Assembly (NCBI RefSeq): GCF_000006405.1
Contig: NW_003215582.1
Location: 221,862 to 285,861 of the forward strand
DNA from: Perkinsus marinus ATCC 50983
Taxonomy: Eukaryota; Perkinsozoa; Perkinsida; Perkinsidae
DNA length: 64,000 bases
Direction of reading: 5' to 3'
The position numbers were made by a program, and so were the translations under genes. Each line of letters starts with the position of its first letter. The stretch's first letter is position 1. Below are positions 32,930 through 43,366 of the stretch, piece after piece. The notes under the pieces were generated by a model. That model worked only from the letters and a program-made list of their open reading frames with translations. It was not told the DNA's origin and searched no databases.

Positions 32930-35900
32930 ATGATGCTCTTTGTCCAGGTTTGCTCTCTCAGTGGTCGGTATCGGTCTGCTACTGATGTGCGGTTCCTATC
33001 ATCATCAGCAACACGCACGCCGAAGGATAAGGAGCTACTGAAGGGTATACCTAAGAATGTGGTGGATGAGAAAACAGGCTCCAGCAAGCCCGCTACATTG
33101 AGTACCATATTGACGAAGAAAGAGACGCGAGAGGAGAGTTGGGAAATTATGAAGTACATGAGCAGATTCGTATGGCCACAGAACCCGTAAGGCAGCACCA
33201 GCTGAAGGGAAAGCCGATGGGTGTTCTCTTGTCAGGGCCTTCCGGCTAAGAGTATTGAGCTCAGCTGCGTGCATAGTGTTGGCCAAGTTAGCGACAATAC
33301 AAGCACCGATACAATTGGGGGTAAACACTATGCGATTACATGGGGATCCGCCCATCCCTCGGTCCTTCACAATAGAGTTTCAATTCCTCAGGCGCTGATC
33401 AACTCTTTGTCCGTGCCGGTCACAGCTGTGACTACCCCTCTGTTGCTGCTCTCATCGTTCGTCCTGGCCAAAATCTGCCAGTCGGCTTTCACTGAGCTGC
33501 GTGGGATCATTTTCGCCAATGTATCTCAGGATGCGTGTCGACGTAAGTAGCTTTTTTAGGAGTCTCTCCCGTGTACTTGTCCCTGCAGGCATAGCACGGA
33601 AAGCTTTCGAGCACGTCCACACTCTAGATGTTAGCTTCCTCATCGGTTCCCGCAGTGGGGAGGTCCAGGCCATCATATCGAGATCATTGCGGTCCGTAAC
33701 GAGCATGCTGAATATGATGCTATTCAATGTGGGGAGTTCTGTCCGACCTTCCTCGGGATGTCTGCATGATTGTTCTTTCAGATGATACCAACAGCTCTCG
33801 AGTTCTCCCTGGTGCTATGGGTGAGTACAGGTCCTCGATAGTGGTGGCCTGCTGGACATGTCTTCTTCAGATTCTCGCCACCCATGCTGGAATACCAGCA
33901 GCTTTGATCACTACAGCGACCATGGCCGCCTATGTTGGATTCACAACGTAATCGTCATTATGCCTCCCCCGTAGTCAGTTGATGCGTCCTCTCAGTCACT
34001 ATACAACGAAGCGGAATGAGTATCGCCGGAAGATGAACGTGAGTGTCGCTGATAGGAGTTGAGCGGCGATTGGTATTGCCAAATTAGATGGCCGAAAATG
34101 AAGCAAATGCTCGTCTATTGGATTCCGTCATAAACGCCGAGTCTGTGAGGTTCTTCGCAAACGAGAAGAGAGAGGCGGACCTGTACGACCAGTCCCTGGC
34201 TAGATATGAGTGAGTGCCTTGTGTGGGCTCTTGGGCGATTATTCAACGCTCTCGATCGGATTTCCGATACGAAATGGACAGCTGGACTCGCGTGGGCACG
34301 CAAGTTTGTATCGGAACGCCATGATTGACTACGCTGTCGTCACACGCACAGCAATCTGGAGTTGGGCGGAGTGTGGTATTCTTAGTGTGAAGAACGCCAT
34401 TTCACTCGTTATATTCATTTCGCGCATCCATTGGCTAGGAGAGCGAGATGGGAGTAAACTTATAGAGCGTCGGTCGATCGATTATCCCTGTTCTCAGGCA
34501 GGAGAATATTCGTGTTCTGAAGTCGTTGGGTCGTCTTAACTTCGGTCAGCAGCTAATCTACCACACGGGCCTATTCGCCACCCTATTCATCGCCCTCAAC
34601 CAGTGTGCCGCTGGGCTCCTCCCTGTAGGGGATCTTGTTATGATAAGTGAGCTTCCCTCTCACTCGGTCAAGCTACGAGTGCAACTACCTGTAGATACTC
34701 TCCTGATGCAGCTATCTAGTCCATTGAATCTGATTGGTATGGTCTATCGCGAGACTACTATGAGCCTAGTGGACATGAGCAAACTGCATGCCTTGATGAA
34801 GATCCAGCCCTCGATCAAAGATGCCCCCGACGCCAAGGATCTGGTAGTGGCTCTGGAAAGGGCATCCGGCAATCTCTGTTGTTGGCATTGGCTTGGAAGT
34901 AGTAGGGTTCTCTTCATAGGTCCTCAAGGGCGGCGAGGTATCCATCAAGGACCTCACGTTCGACTACGGCTCGGAATCGCGGAAGATTCTCAATGGCTTC
35001 TCATTGGACATCCCTGCCGGCCATAGAGTAGCGATAGTCGGGTCATCAGGTAAGTGCAGTCTTATGGGGCATCGGTATTGGAGCCTTGAGTTGTAGCGAT
35101 GGTCTTTATCATGTTAGGAGCTGGAAAGTCTACTGTACTGCGGCTACTACTGCGATTATACGCGCCTAGTAGTGGTTCCATCACTATTGATGGTCAGTCG
35201 ATCGACTCGGTGACTTTGGCTTCCCTTAGGAAGAATATTGGTAAGCGTGGAGTCGTCCTTGTGATTGAGGTGCTGACTTCGGACAGGTGTGGTACCGCAA
35301 GACTGCTCACTCTTCCACGATACTGTCTTCAACAATATACTCTATGGTCGTCTAGATGCTACAGAGGAGGAGGTTATTGCAGCTGCTAAGCTTGCTGAGA
35401 TTCATAACACCGTTATGGACTTCCCTAAGGGGTAGAGTATGGCGTCTGTGGGTCTGGTCGGAGGGGCACGGCGTGGTAGTTACTAGATTGAATTGTGATA
35501 GTGAGTGTGATCACTACTGACTATCGTCAATGATGCAGAGGAAGTGGAATAGTCGCTGTCACGAGTCAACGATAGGTATCAAACATTGGTCGGAGAGAGA
35601 GGACTCAAACTGAGCGGAGGGGAGCGTCAGAGGATAGGCATAGCTAGATGTATATTGAAGAACCCGGAGCTGGTGAGTGGTCCTTTGGATGACTTGGTGG
35701 TGGCACCATGAGGGTAGGTATTGTTTGACGAGGCGACTTCAGCGTTGGACTCTGAGACGGAGCAGACGATCCTAAAGGGTTTCGAACAACTGACGGCGTC
35801 GCGGACGTCACTCATTGTGGCCCATCGGCTATCCACTGTGAGTTGCTGAAGTCGGTAGTGGGGGATCCAAGGTGGACCTCGGTGTTCAGGTTATGAACTG

Positions 35901-36148
35901 CGATACTATATGCGTGTTAGATGAGGGCAGGATCGTCGAGAAAGGTTCTCACAAGGAGCTCATGGGCATTGCTAATGGAAAGTATGTATGGTGTTGATGA
36001 TGATACTGATCTTTCATGGGGTCCTGGCTGGGTCTGTCTAGATGGCCGTCTGTGTAGGTATCGGCAGCTATGGGAGCGGCAGTTCCTCATTGACGAGACC
36101 GAGACTCTTGATGAGGCCTCTACAGATAGCAATGCTCCCACTCACTGA
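32930..36148 (+). CDS. ABCB7: Mitochondrial half-type ABC transporter, ABCB7/Atm1 family
   Basis: The family exports a glutathione/sulfur species from the mitochondrial matrix for cytosolic Fe-S protein assembly. The N-terminus after ATG 32930 is Arg/Ser-rich with few acids ([20 protein letters not shown]), fitting a presequence. [18 protein letters not shown] precedes the first helix. Membrane-domain exons include [20 protein letters not shown] with [40 protein letters not shown] and [20 protein letters not shown], the conserved HxLDLSFH..R.TG and NYE..K.F.NE-like blocks. The nucleotide-binding domain follows: VAIVGSS, intron, [15 protein letters not shown] (Walker A), [20 protein letters not shown] (signature), [12 protein letters not shown] (Walker B) and [11 protein letters not shown] (H-loop). 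The end is [20 protein letters not shown], reached by a junction ending CTGTGTAG, with TGA at 36146-36148. At least ten short introns are needed. Everything essential is intact. Confidence 0.92.
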
Positions 36149-36412
36149 TTCATCCGAACTGTCTCAGCTACTTGTGATGTTCGCAAAATGTGAATTGCAA
36201 AGTTTCCAATCCTGGTGGGCTGGCTCTGTGCTGGAATGCTGATCATTGATCGCGTGTGAGATGGTCTCTGTGCGCTCCCCTTGCAAGTCTGTGCTGGACT
36301 GTTCTAGTTCTTAGAGTAGCTGAGCTCATCTAGTCTGCTGTTTCTCCACCTGGGTCGCCGTAGTTTTACAACTTGGTATTTTTCTCACCTTTCCAAGCGC
36401 GAACTCTCTACA

Positions 36413-37035
36413 ATGTTCACCCGTTCAGTGCTAGGCGCACTGCTCGCCATGGCGGCCTTCGCCGTAAGATATCAGATCGCTTTTGAGGTGGTCAAGTAGT
36501 GTTCTTTGTTCAGAGGAGAGCGGAGATACAAACATGCAGCGGCTGACGTTTGAATGGGATTGTCGGAGTCCGCACGTGAGTACCAGGAAAACAGTTGTGG
36601 TATTGTCGGTGTTCGATGGGCTTGTTATCGATGTGGTAGTGCAGTTCCCCTAGGAGTACTACTAGGTTCGTGAAGACCCCGGGTCACGTCGATCAATACG
36701 AAGGCGTGACTGTTAATTTCATCCCGGGTAGGACTCCGGAGTTGGTGATCTTCGATGACGATGATAAGGAGGTTGAGAGGGTGAGCAACAGTGGCGTTTA
36801 TTCCCGGGCGAAAACGTCCTTTTGGCCAGGTTAACCTGTCACACTTCGTCGATAAGGATGATGTTGCTAAAGTACACGAGCTCGTGCAATCAAAGGGCTT
36901 TAAGAAGAAGAAGGCTTCTGCAGAGGGTAAAGGCAGGAGATGCGTAGTTGTCCATCCTGGTGGATGATGATCGTGTCAGGTGATGAGGAAGGCCCTTATG
37001 TTGAGTCGGCTCCCACCGCGGAGGTTGAGCTCTAG
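36413..37035 (+). CDS. SELENOM: Selenoprotein M/Sep15-family thioredoxin-like protein with in-frame TGA (Sec)
   Basis: This is an ER-lumen thiol/selenol oxidoreductase of the SelM/Sep15 family. Five exons splice in frame: introns 36464-36513, 36576-36665, 36781-36829 and 36927-36979, all GT...AG. They give 381 coding nt, or 126 residues plus TAG. Residues 1-17 are a signal peptide (MFTRSVLGALLAMAAFA). Residues 24-30 read TCSGURL, the CxxU redox motif, with the TGA at 36544-36546 as Sec28. Then come FVKTPGHVDQYEGVTVNFIP, GRTPELVIFDDDDKEVERVN, LSHFVDKDDVAKVHELVQSK and GFKKKK. These align with the SelM blocks VKAFV....., PGA.PELVLL, .EERI.LS and LV..LGF. The acidic tail ends in EVEL, which could act as a weak ER-retrieval signal. 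A SECIS-like hairpin lies 58 nt past the stop. If TGA were read as stop, the conserved downstream two-thirds would be unexplained. Confidence 0.88.
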
Positions 37036-37092
37036 AGAGGTGGTCACACGCTAGCGACGACACGGCACTCCCGTCAAGTGTTGGAGAGACGA

Positions 37093-37139
37093 ATGAATCC
37101 GACTCTATTAATTCTACGGAACAGGAGTCTTTGGATGAT
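37093..37139 (+). promoter_or_regulatory. SECIS-like element in the 3' UTR of the selenoprotein M gene
   Basis: ATGA (37093-37096) and TGAT (37136-37139) can form the non-Watson-Crick quartet. Between them, ATCC pairs with GGAT, and GACTC pairs perfectly with GAGTC across a small TTT bulge. The apical part (TATTAATTCTACGGAACAG) has the unpaired AA on the 5' side, 13 nt after ATGA, followed by a possible TTC/GAA ministem, as in form II SECIS elements. Found by eye and not folded by program. Confidence 0.6.
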
Positions 37140-37484
37140 ATGCTCTCCCCTTCACCTATGCTGGGTGATCGAGTGTTGTCGAACTAGCGACATTTTTGGG
37201 ATGTGCGGTGTTGGGTTTTGAAGTTTAATAAAAGGGGGTTGGTGGTCACTTAGATGGGAACTGGAGAGTCGTGTGTATGGTTGTGAAGAGCTCACTGTCG
37301 AAGATCAACTCCATGGGCATACTGCCGATGATGCTCATAACAGGGATGGGAGGCAGTTATGTGTACGATGGGGTCGGGCCAGGCTGAGGGAGCTGACACT
37401 GCTCTTTAGGATGTATAAGAGACGAGAGTATCTCAACACGCTGGACAAACGGCATCATACGAGGGAAATCACAGACAAGTGACT

Positions 37485-38372
37485 ATGAGTCGGGCGGTGG
37501 ATCGGCTGTGTTGTCCCTCACGTTACAGATGCTACATGGACATTGGTATTGGGAATAAGTATGCTGGCCGGATCATCATTGGTCTTTACTCGAGACGGGT
37601 GCCAATGACGTGCGAGAATTTCGTGCAACTTTGTGAAGGTTATAAGGTTGGGGAAGGGGAAACGGAGAGGCTAGTAGGGTACAGGTGAGCTGTATTGGAG
37701 GGTGTTGGCGTAGTAGAAGATGGCCCTGTGCAGGAATACGCTATTTTACAAAGTTCAACCGGGACTGGCCATATTTGGTGGTGACACTGTGACGGGCTCG
37801 GGCCAGTCGCGCGGTATGAGCATATACGGTCGGAAGTACCCGGATGAGAACTATCATATGCGGTTCGTGCAAGATGGTAGTAGTAGTAGTAGTAGTAGCA
37901 CGGCTCTGGGTAGACACTGCTTGGTCGTATTAGGTGACGTGGCCTCAATGGGGTGGGGACCCAATACTAACTCATCTCACTTCATGATAACCCTGCTGCC
38001 GAGCCCTCCTCTGCACGGCCGTTATGTTGTCTTTGGCACTGTACTTAGAGGGATGAAGATAGTGAGAGGCATTGGCGACCAGGCTACACGAACAGGTTAG
38101 TTCTCCTTCCATTAACCAATACAGGATGTGGTTGAACGTCATCAGGCCAGTTGGTCGAAGAGTGTCGAGTCCTCCAATGTGGACTGTACAGGGATGAGTG
38201 CCCACCTCCCGTGCCCCAAGAGTTCCTGGACACCCACAAGCCGACGATGACTCAGATCGATTGGGAGCGGTACGACCGTGAGGTTCAGACCCGACTCTCG
38301 GAATTCGAGAAAAGTGGTGAAAGGAGGCCCGAACATGTAGCAAGCACTTCGGCGCAAAAGGTGACCGGATGA
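37485..38372 (+). CDS. Divergent cyclophilin-type peptidyl-prolyl isomerase
   Basis: Three exons (introns 37685-37733 and 38096-38145, 49 and 50 nt) give 262 residues in frame. The fold landmarks are clear: YMDIGIGNKYAGRIIIGLYS, RRVPMTCENFVQLCEGY, GYRNTLFYKVQPGLAIFGGD, MSIYGRKYPDENY, GWGPNTNSSHFMITLLPSPP, and LHGRYVVFGTVLRGMKIVRG. Several usual active-site positions differ. FHR.IPGFM.QGGD reads FYKVQPGLAIFGGD (catalytic Arg to Lys, Phe to Leu, Gln to Phe), and the TPWLDG Trp is Pro (PSPPLHG). An (AGT)n run encodes poly-Ser in a loop where other cyclophilins have KHTGPG. I tested splicing this run out, but every GTAG option breaks frame. The C-terminal extension has TQIDWERYDREVQTRLSEFE. Catalytic activity is doubtful; a structural or binding role is possible. 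Confidence 0.85.
37872..37900 (+). repeat. In-frame AGT microsatellite (poly-Ser) in the cyclophilin exon
   Basis: Tandem TAG/AGT triplets encode about seven to eight Ser inside the cyclophilin fold, in a surface loop position. Confidence 0.85.
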
Positions 38373-39704
38373 GAGTTTCTGCTCTTTGCGGCTGTTGCGA
38401 TGGGGCACCGTGATACGGAAAGGCGGTTGGTTTATTCTAGCCATTGGTCGTCGCCTCTCATGCTTACACGACTTACACAAGGAGCTCTCGCTGGCTGTAC
38501 TAGGCGGGGCCTGGGTTGGTTTGGTGAGGTTATGGGCAGCTGGGTTGGAATTTGAATGGTGATCGATAGGTCAACCACGACTAACGGATGTGATGATGGG
38601 GGAGCAGAGACGATATTCTCATCACAATGTGGCCAATGGATGGTATAGTCCAACCCGACTGCTCGAATGGAGGAGGCTGCAACTCTACGCACTCGCTGTC
38701 CATGTAGGACCATATTGGCAGATGGAGAGAGTCATGTGTAGGGTCTTATAGATAAAACAAAAGCAGAACATGAAGGATCGTAGACGGCATGCATACAGCG
38801 GTGCTACACAGCGCTTCTTGCTGACCAGATTTGGATGGATGTTCCGACGGTGAGGCCGTTGGTTGTCGTGGAGGAACATTTTGGCCTATTAGTGCCAATT
38901 TGAATTGTGATCGGGCGAGGAAGCGAACTCGTCCACAGCGCTTGACTGCCACCAGCTATCGTCTGCTGCACCGTAGAGACCATGTGTAAGGCAAGCCGCA
39001 TGCGGTGTGGAAGGTGATGTGGGGTCAACTCAGGTGGATGAAGAAGTTGTGGCCGCATCATGTCTTCTTTGTTCGAGACCCCCCAACAGATCACAATATC
39101 AACCTGAGGTTAGAACGGCAGCTCCTGCCCGCTCACATTGCCTGATGGTAACCATGGCCCTTGTGTGCTACACTACGTTTCTGTATTATTCACTGATGTT
39201 CTCTTACGTTGATAAGTGTGGGCGGATAGATAGTAGCAAGGGCCAAACGACGTGATCTATTGCTGGAACTCCTGACCGACTCCTCCAACGTCCGAGGAGA
39301 GCAGCACGTGTGGTGCAGTGAAGCATTGGAATGACAAGTACAGCGTGATTGTGCTGAACTGACATCCCACTCGACGCATCCCGTGGTCACATTTGATAAC
39401 TGCAGACTTGGGAAACCTGGGTTTCCATCAATCAATGTTTGCAGCATTTATCTACTCCTGGGCAACTATAGCTGCAACTAGCGCGAAATACGGGTGCTCT
39501 AAACGTTGCCACGACATCGTCCAAGAGACAATACACCTTATCAAGTCAGGTGAATAAGTGAGTAGCAACTTCAGTGCTTTGCATTGACAAGGATAACGAT
39601 GATTGGCCATTGGAGCGTCCCACTCACATCAAACGCGAGACTACGATATCGAACAACACATCAGAGCAGCGTATGCAGAGGGGAGTAGTCATACAGGCGT
39701 TAGT
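38373..39704. other. Convergent intergenic region, no supported gene
   Basis: This is the space between the plus-strand cyclophilin and the minus-strand genes that follow. Several minus-strand frames of 60-112 residues occur, but none shows a motif or a consistent exon chain. Confidence 0.45.
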
Positions 39705-40625
39705 CTATCCACCTGCCATATTGCCTTGAGTACTCGAAGTAGGCCTACTATAGGAGGGGGGCTTCATCGACCAAGTCCAGGATTCCCGCTTAGGGGCGCC
39801 CCCAATAACACGCGGGGTGTTGGCGCGTCGACTGCGTTCCATCATGTCCCTACTTCGCAAAGGCACGATCGGTTGAACCACCCTGACTTGTCCACGTCCT
39901 GAAGGTGGCGCTCGCTTGACGATACGTTTGCCTATCCTTCGTTCTACCGATGGTGGACGCACTGAGATGCCACTGCCGCCTGTCCGGCCACCAAGAGCGC
40001 TGGCCATACCTCGACTACTCCCAAGAACGCCATTGGTGTAGTTGGCGGATATCCGTCTACTCCTCCTCTCAGTGAACTCTGCCTCCCCAGTATGGCTGTC
40101 GAAAATGCGAGATGTTTGTATCTTCTGAGCATTCGCCCAAGCCTCGGGTCCCCCCAATGGAGTGCGGAGGCTCAAGACGATCCTTGAATCACTAGGATTA
40201 ATGACTTGTGATGCTCTCGCCCGATCAGCGATACCGAGAGCCTGTTCACCACGTAAACGGAACCCTCTGGGTGACAGACCCAGCCGTGTCACCATCGATC
40301 CCTGAGTTCGAGGGAATATCCTTCGTGACGATGTTCCTGGAGCACTGCGGCCCTCTCCAATATTCGCCAGATTCCTCACTGACACCTGCATAGGTTTCAC
40401 ATGCTTCCTCATTTCCTCGAATTCCATCCGTGCAGCATCCGGGCTGACATGGCTCTTCCCTTTCCTAGAGGGCGCCCGGTCAGACGGAACAAACTTCGGG
40501 AATGGTGATGGACTCGGCAGCATAGGCTCCTCTTGCGTTACCGTGTGATCCATGACACCTGATACCCCACCACCGTCTGATCCCCTTTTGGTGAAACCTG
40601 CTGGTGGATGCTCGTACCTGCTCAT
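39705..40625 (-). CDS. Unknown basic, disordered protein (single exon)
   Basis: The protein has 306 residues from ATG 40625 in one open frame. It is rich in Arg, Ser, Gly and Pro, with patches such as KRIVKRAPPSGRGQ, RRIFPRTQGSMVTRLGLSPR and FTERRSRRISANYTNG. A short helical stretch (DAARMEFEEMRKHVKPMQ) is the only ordered-looking part. Predicted to be strongly basic and mostly disordered, consistent with a nucleic-acid or cytoskeleton-binding protein. No family recognised. It follows the unknown gene at 40659 on the same strand with 33 bp between. Confidence 0.5.
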   Translation of the reverse strand: MSRYEHPPAGFTKRGSDGGGVSGVMDHTVTQEEPMLPSPSPFPKFVPSDRAPSRKGKSHVSPDAARMEFEEMRKHVKPMQVSVRNLANIGEGRSAPGTSSRRIFPRTQGSMVTRLGLSPRGFRLRGEQALGIADRARASQVINPSDSRIVLSLRTPLGGPEAWANAQKIQTSRIFDSHTGEAEFTERRSRRISANYTNGVLGSSRGMASALGGRTGGSGISVRPPSVERRIGKRIVKRAPPSGRGQVRVVQPIVPLRSRDMMERSRRANTPRVIGGAPKRESWTWSMKPPSYSRPTSSTQGNMAGG

Positions 40626-40658
40626 AGACACAGCAACGATAATGATTCGTTGCTAGCC

Positions 40659-41441
40659 TCACTTCGGTAGCGGCGGAGGGGGAGGGGGAGGCCCTTCTGT
40701 GTTCCTCTTAGCCCCCAAGGGCTGTGCTTGCGAGAGATCTCCATACGAACCTAGAAGACCGCTCCCTCGCATCTGTCTTGCGTAAATATCTCTGGAGAGA
40801 CTTCGAGGTGATAGCATTGCAATAAAAATCCTCAAAGTCGCTGCAGCCACCCAACAGATACCTATGAGAGGGTCTCGTAGGAGAATATTGCATTAAACAC
40901 GAGTCGCTCTTTTCTAACAACGATTGAGTACATTAGTGCTAAATTTCACTCATGAGGAGTTTGTAGGCAGAATCTTGCCGATACCCAGCGCAGGCACACC
41001 GATCCTGCCGCTGTTTGTGATGTACTCAGGTGTACATGATTGCCGTAGCGTAGAGGAGTCCTTGAGAACCCCTTCCGCGTTAGCCTGGTCCTCCCCGAGG
41101 CCACGTTGGATCTCTTCCTCTGTCTGGACCGCCTCCCAATTCCCCTTTGAGACGGCCGCATACACCGCCTCGGTGGGCTCGTTGTAGGAGACGTGATCGA
41201 CCGTATCTTAGTATCCCGTCTCTCGTCGATGCTTCCTTACATAACTTCGGGTTGAAGGGCCCCGTGGTGTTCACCTGCCTGAGGTTCGCCGTAGACCATG
41301 AACGTGTTAGGGAGCGGTGACTTTGAATAGACCATGGGTCATCTCATCTGCTAACCACCTTTCGTAATCTCATCCTCTAGTAGTGACCGCCAGTTCGATA
41401 CAACTGCGGTCGCCTCCAGAGGAGCCCTTGTTGTCAGACAT
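40659..41441 (-). CDS. Unknown protein with proline-rich C-terminus
   Basis: ATG 41441 opens MSDNKGSSGGDRSCIELAV. Later exons read TEAVYAAVSKGNWEAVQTEE, EIQRGLGEDQANAEGVL, TPEYITNSGRIGVPALGIGK and ILPTNSS. The last exon ends in LGSYGDLSQAQPLGAKR and a run of seven Pro (GPPPPPPPLPK). The Pro tract could bind SH3, WW or profilin. Introns are inferred from frame changes; no family recognised. It lies between two other minus-strand genes. Confidence 0.4.
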
Positions 41442-41595
41442 GTTCAGGTTCTAGAGGGCTGCTGGTATCCATATACTATGAACGACGATCCCCAGGTAAT
41501 TGACGAACTCGGGCCAACGTGTGAGAATCAGATTTCAATGGTATCGTCGATAATAGACTACAATGTACAGGAACAGTCTCTGCCTTCTACTCTCC

Positions 41596-43366
41596 TTACA
41601 GCCTGCTCGACGAAGGCGACGCACTTCCCCGCTGCATCATGTCGAACGTATTCCGTGCACGACCGTCTCTGATAGGCCCTGATGGCTGTCTGTCCTCCCA
41701 GGAAGTGGGCGTGGAGTGGTATTGATACTTATCATACGGCGCACTACGCTGATACCTATAGCTACTCCCATAGGCGCGACCAACCGGCTCCAGTGGCCTA
41801 GGTACATGGACCGATGCCTGCTGCCGTAGAGGTACTGCGGGAACTGCTCGCAATGGATGGGCAGCTTTTCTAAGACCCCCACGGGGAGGGGTACAGGACG
41901 CCGTCGCCGGAGTGTAGTGTTGGATCTGCTCTATCTCCTTATCAATGGTAGTTGGAGTGGTACGGTCTAACACGACCTTAATTGGCTTCGACATTGGTTT
42001 CTCCCCAGATATCTCCACATCTCTACCCTCTCCGTGGTACCGCTGGAAAATGGCTTCGACCTCTGCCAGCGTCCTCTGAATAGAGACGCTCGTACGGTCC
42101 TCCACTGAAAGCACTTATTGCCAATATCAGAGGAAGGCTCCAGAGGACTCTCCACGCAGATGATGTCGTTGCTATGGTTCCTCTTGCTCACTACGTCGAA
42201 GCGTCGCTCCGCCTTACTGAACATTCGCCCACCGTTAGTGACCGAAAGGCCGTACATGTCGCAATGGAAGTCACGACCTAGCCACTGAAGCATGTCCACT
42301 AGCAGGTGCCCGAGGCTCTCGTTTCCCTCGGCTGTGCGAGAGTATCCGAACGACGTCGGATGTTGCTGTAGGAAGGCGATGACCAAGCAGGCGGCCAAGT
42401 AGCTGCCGACTCCTCCAGTGAAGGTAAGGTTGAGCTTCCTTGAGGCGAGGTAGGTCTTGAGGAATATCATCAAGGGCTTGAAGGCCGGGTACTTCTCCAC
42501 TCCCTCTCGTATTACGAATTTGGTCGTATTAGAAGAATCCGGTTCGCCGGAGGAGTTGTCGTGCACCGAGACGTCGACTTCGACGTGTGGAGGTAGCACG
42601 TCCACGAGTTTGACAATGGGCACTCGAGCGGTCTCGCGGAGCTCCAACTCCTTCAGCTGGCCCTGACTGAGGAGCTTATCGGAGAGCATTCGGACGGCCT
42701 CTACTGCACCAACAGGCACATTCTGGAGGGAAAGATCGATGTCGCCACTAGGGAGGCTCAGACCAGAGAGGAAACTGCCGAAGACTTTGAGTTCACATTG
42801 CGGCCAGAGATCCTTGCAGACCCCATTGATCCTCGCGACGAACTCCTCCCTTGCTTTCACTTCATCGTCGTTGAGGACCACCCACTTGGTGTAGTCTACG
42901 AGCTCCTCGTGAAGCATGAGGTGCATAGGCAGATGAGGGTCGTACCCGCCCTTGGGCCACCAGGGTGGGGCTTGTGACATGGCTGGTGCAGGCCTAGAGC
43001 TAGCAACGATGCCCTCGAAGGCCTCAGGGACGGCGTTGGAGGAGGTGGAGACGCCCATGAAGTTGTCACCTTCCTTGCCTATAGTTCCAGCCTCTGCGGA
43101 GGAGTTCCTCTGTCGGGGTTTCCGTAGAAGCTCTCGCATAGACTTGTTCTTCCCTGCCTGAGAGATGAGTGGGTCATCGGGCACCAAATCGACAAGATTC
43201 CAATGAGGTCAGCAAGGCGATCACTGACTGCTCCCATAAGTACTACCCTTTCCTTGTTCATCTCTTCCTCCTCTGGAGTTATGAACTGTTCTATAAACGC
43301 CTCATATGCCTCGTTGGGGGCATCTGTGGGCTCGGAGACCTCTACTGCGTCTTCATTGGTTGACAT
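41596..43366 (-). CDS. Non-canonical poly(A) polymerase, Trf4/PAPD5-like nucleotidyltransferase
   Basis: The family adds short oligo(A) tails to nuclear RNAs for surveillance by the exosome (TRAMP in yeast). ATG 43366 starts an acidic exon (MSTNEDAVEVSEPTDAPNEA). A likely 71-nt intron (GTCAGTGATC...CTCTCAG) joins VVLMGA to AGKNKSMRELLRKPRQRN. The catalytic core follows: CELKVFGSFLSGLSLPSGDI with DLSL (G-S and the D-x-D pair), VEVDVSVHD (third Asp), KFVIREGVEKYPAFKPLMIF, YLASRKLNLTFTGGVGSYLA with ACLVIAFLQQHP, ESLGHLLVDMLQWLGRDFHC and IICVESPLEPSSDIGNKCFQ. All are family blocks. The frame changes near 42080. The downstream frame (TLAEVEAIFQRYHGEGRDVE) ends in an Arg/Ser/Pro-rich tail at 41596. 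A 20-nt GT...AG segment (42076-42095) would reconcile the frames. Confidence 0.82.

Noticed and set aside
37872-37917. Possible GTAGTAG...GGGTAG intron in the cyclophilin
   Set aside because: Every GTAG donor in the run leaves the same phase, and every AG acceptor tested puts the next exon in a frame with an early stop. The uninterrupted frame is better.
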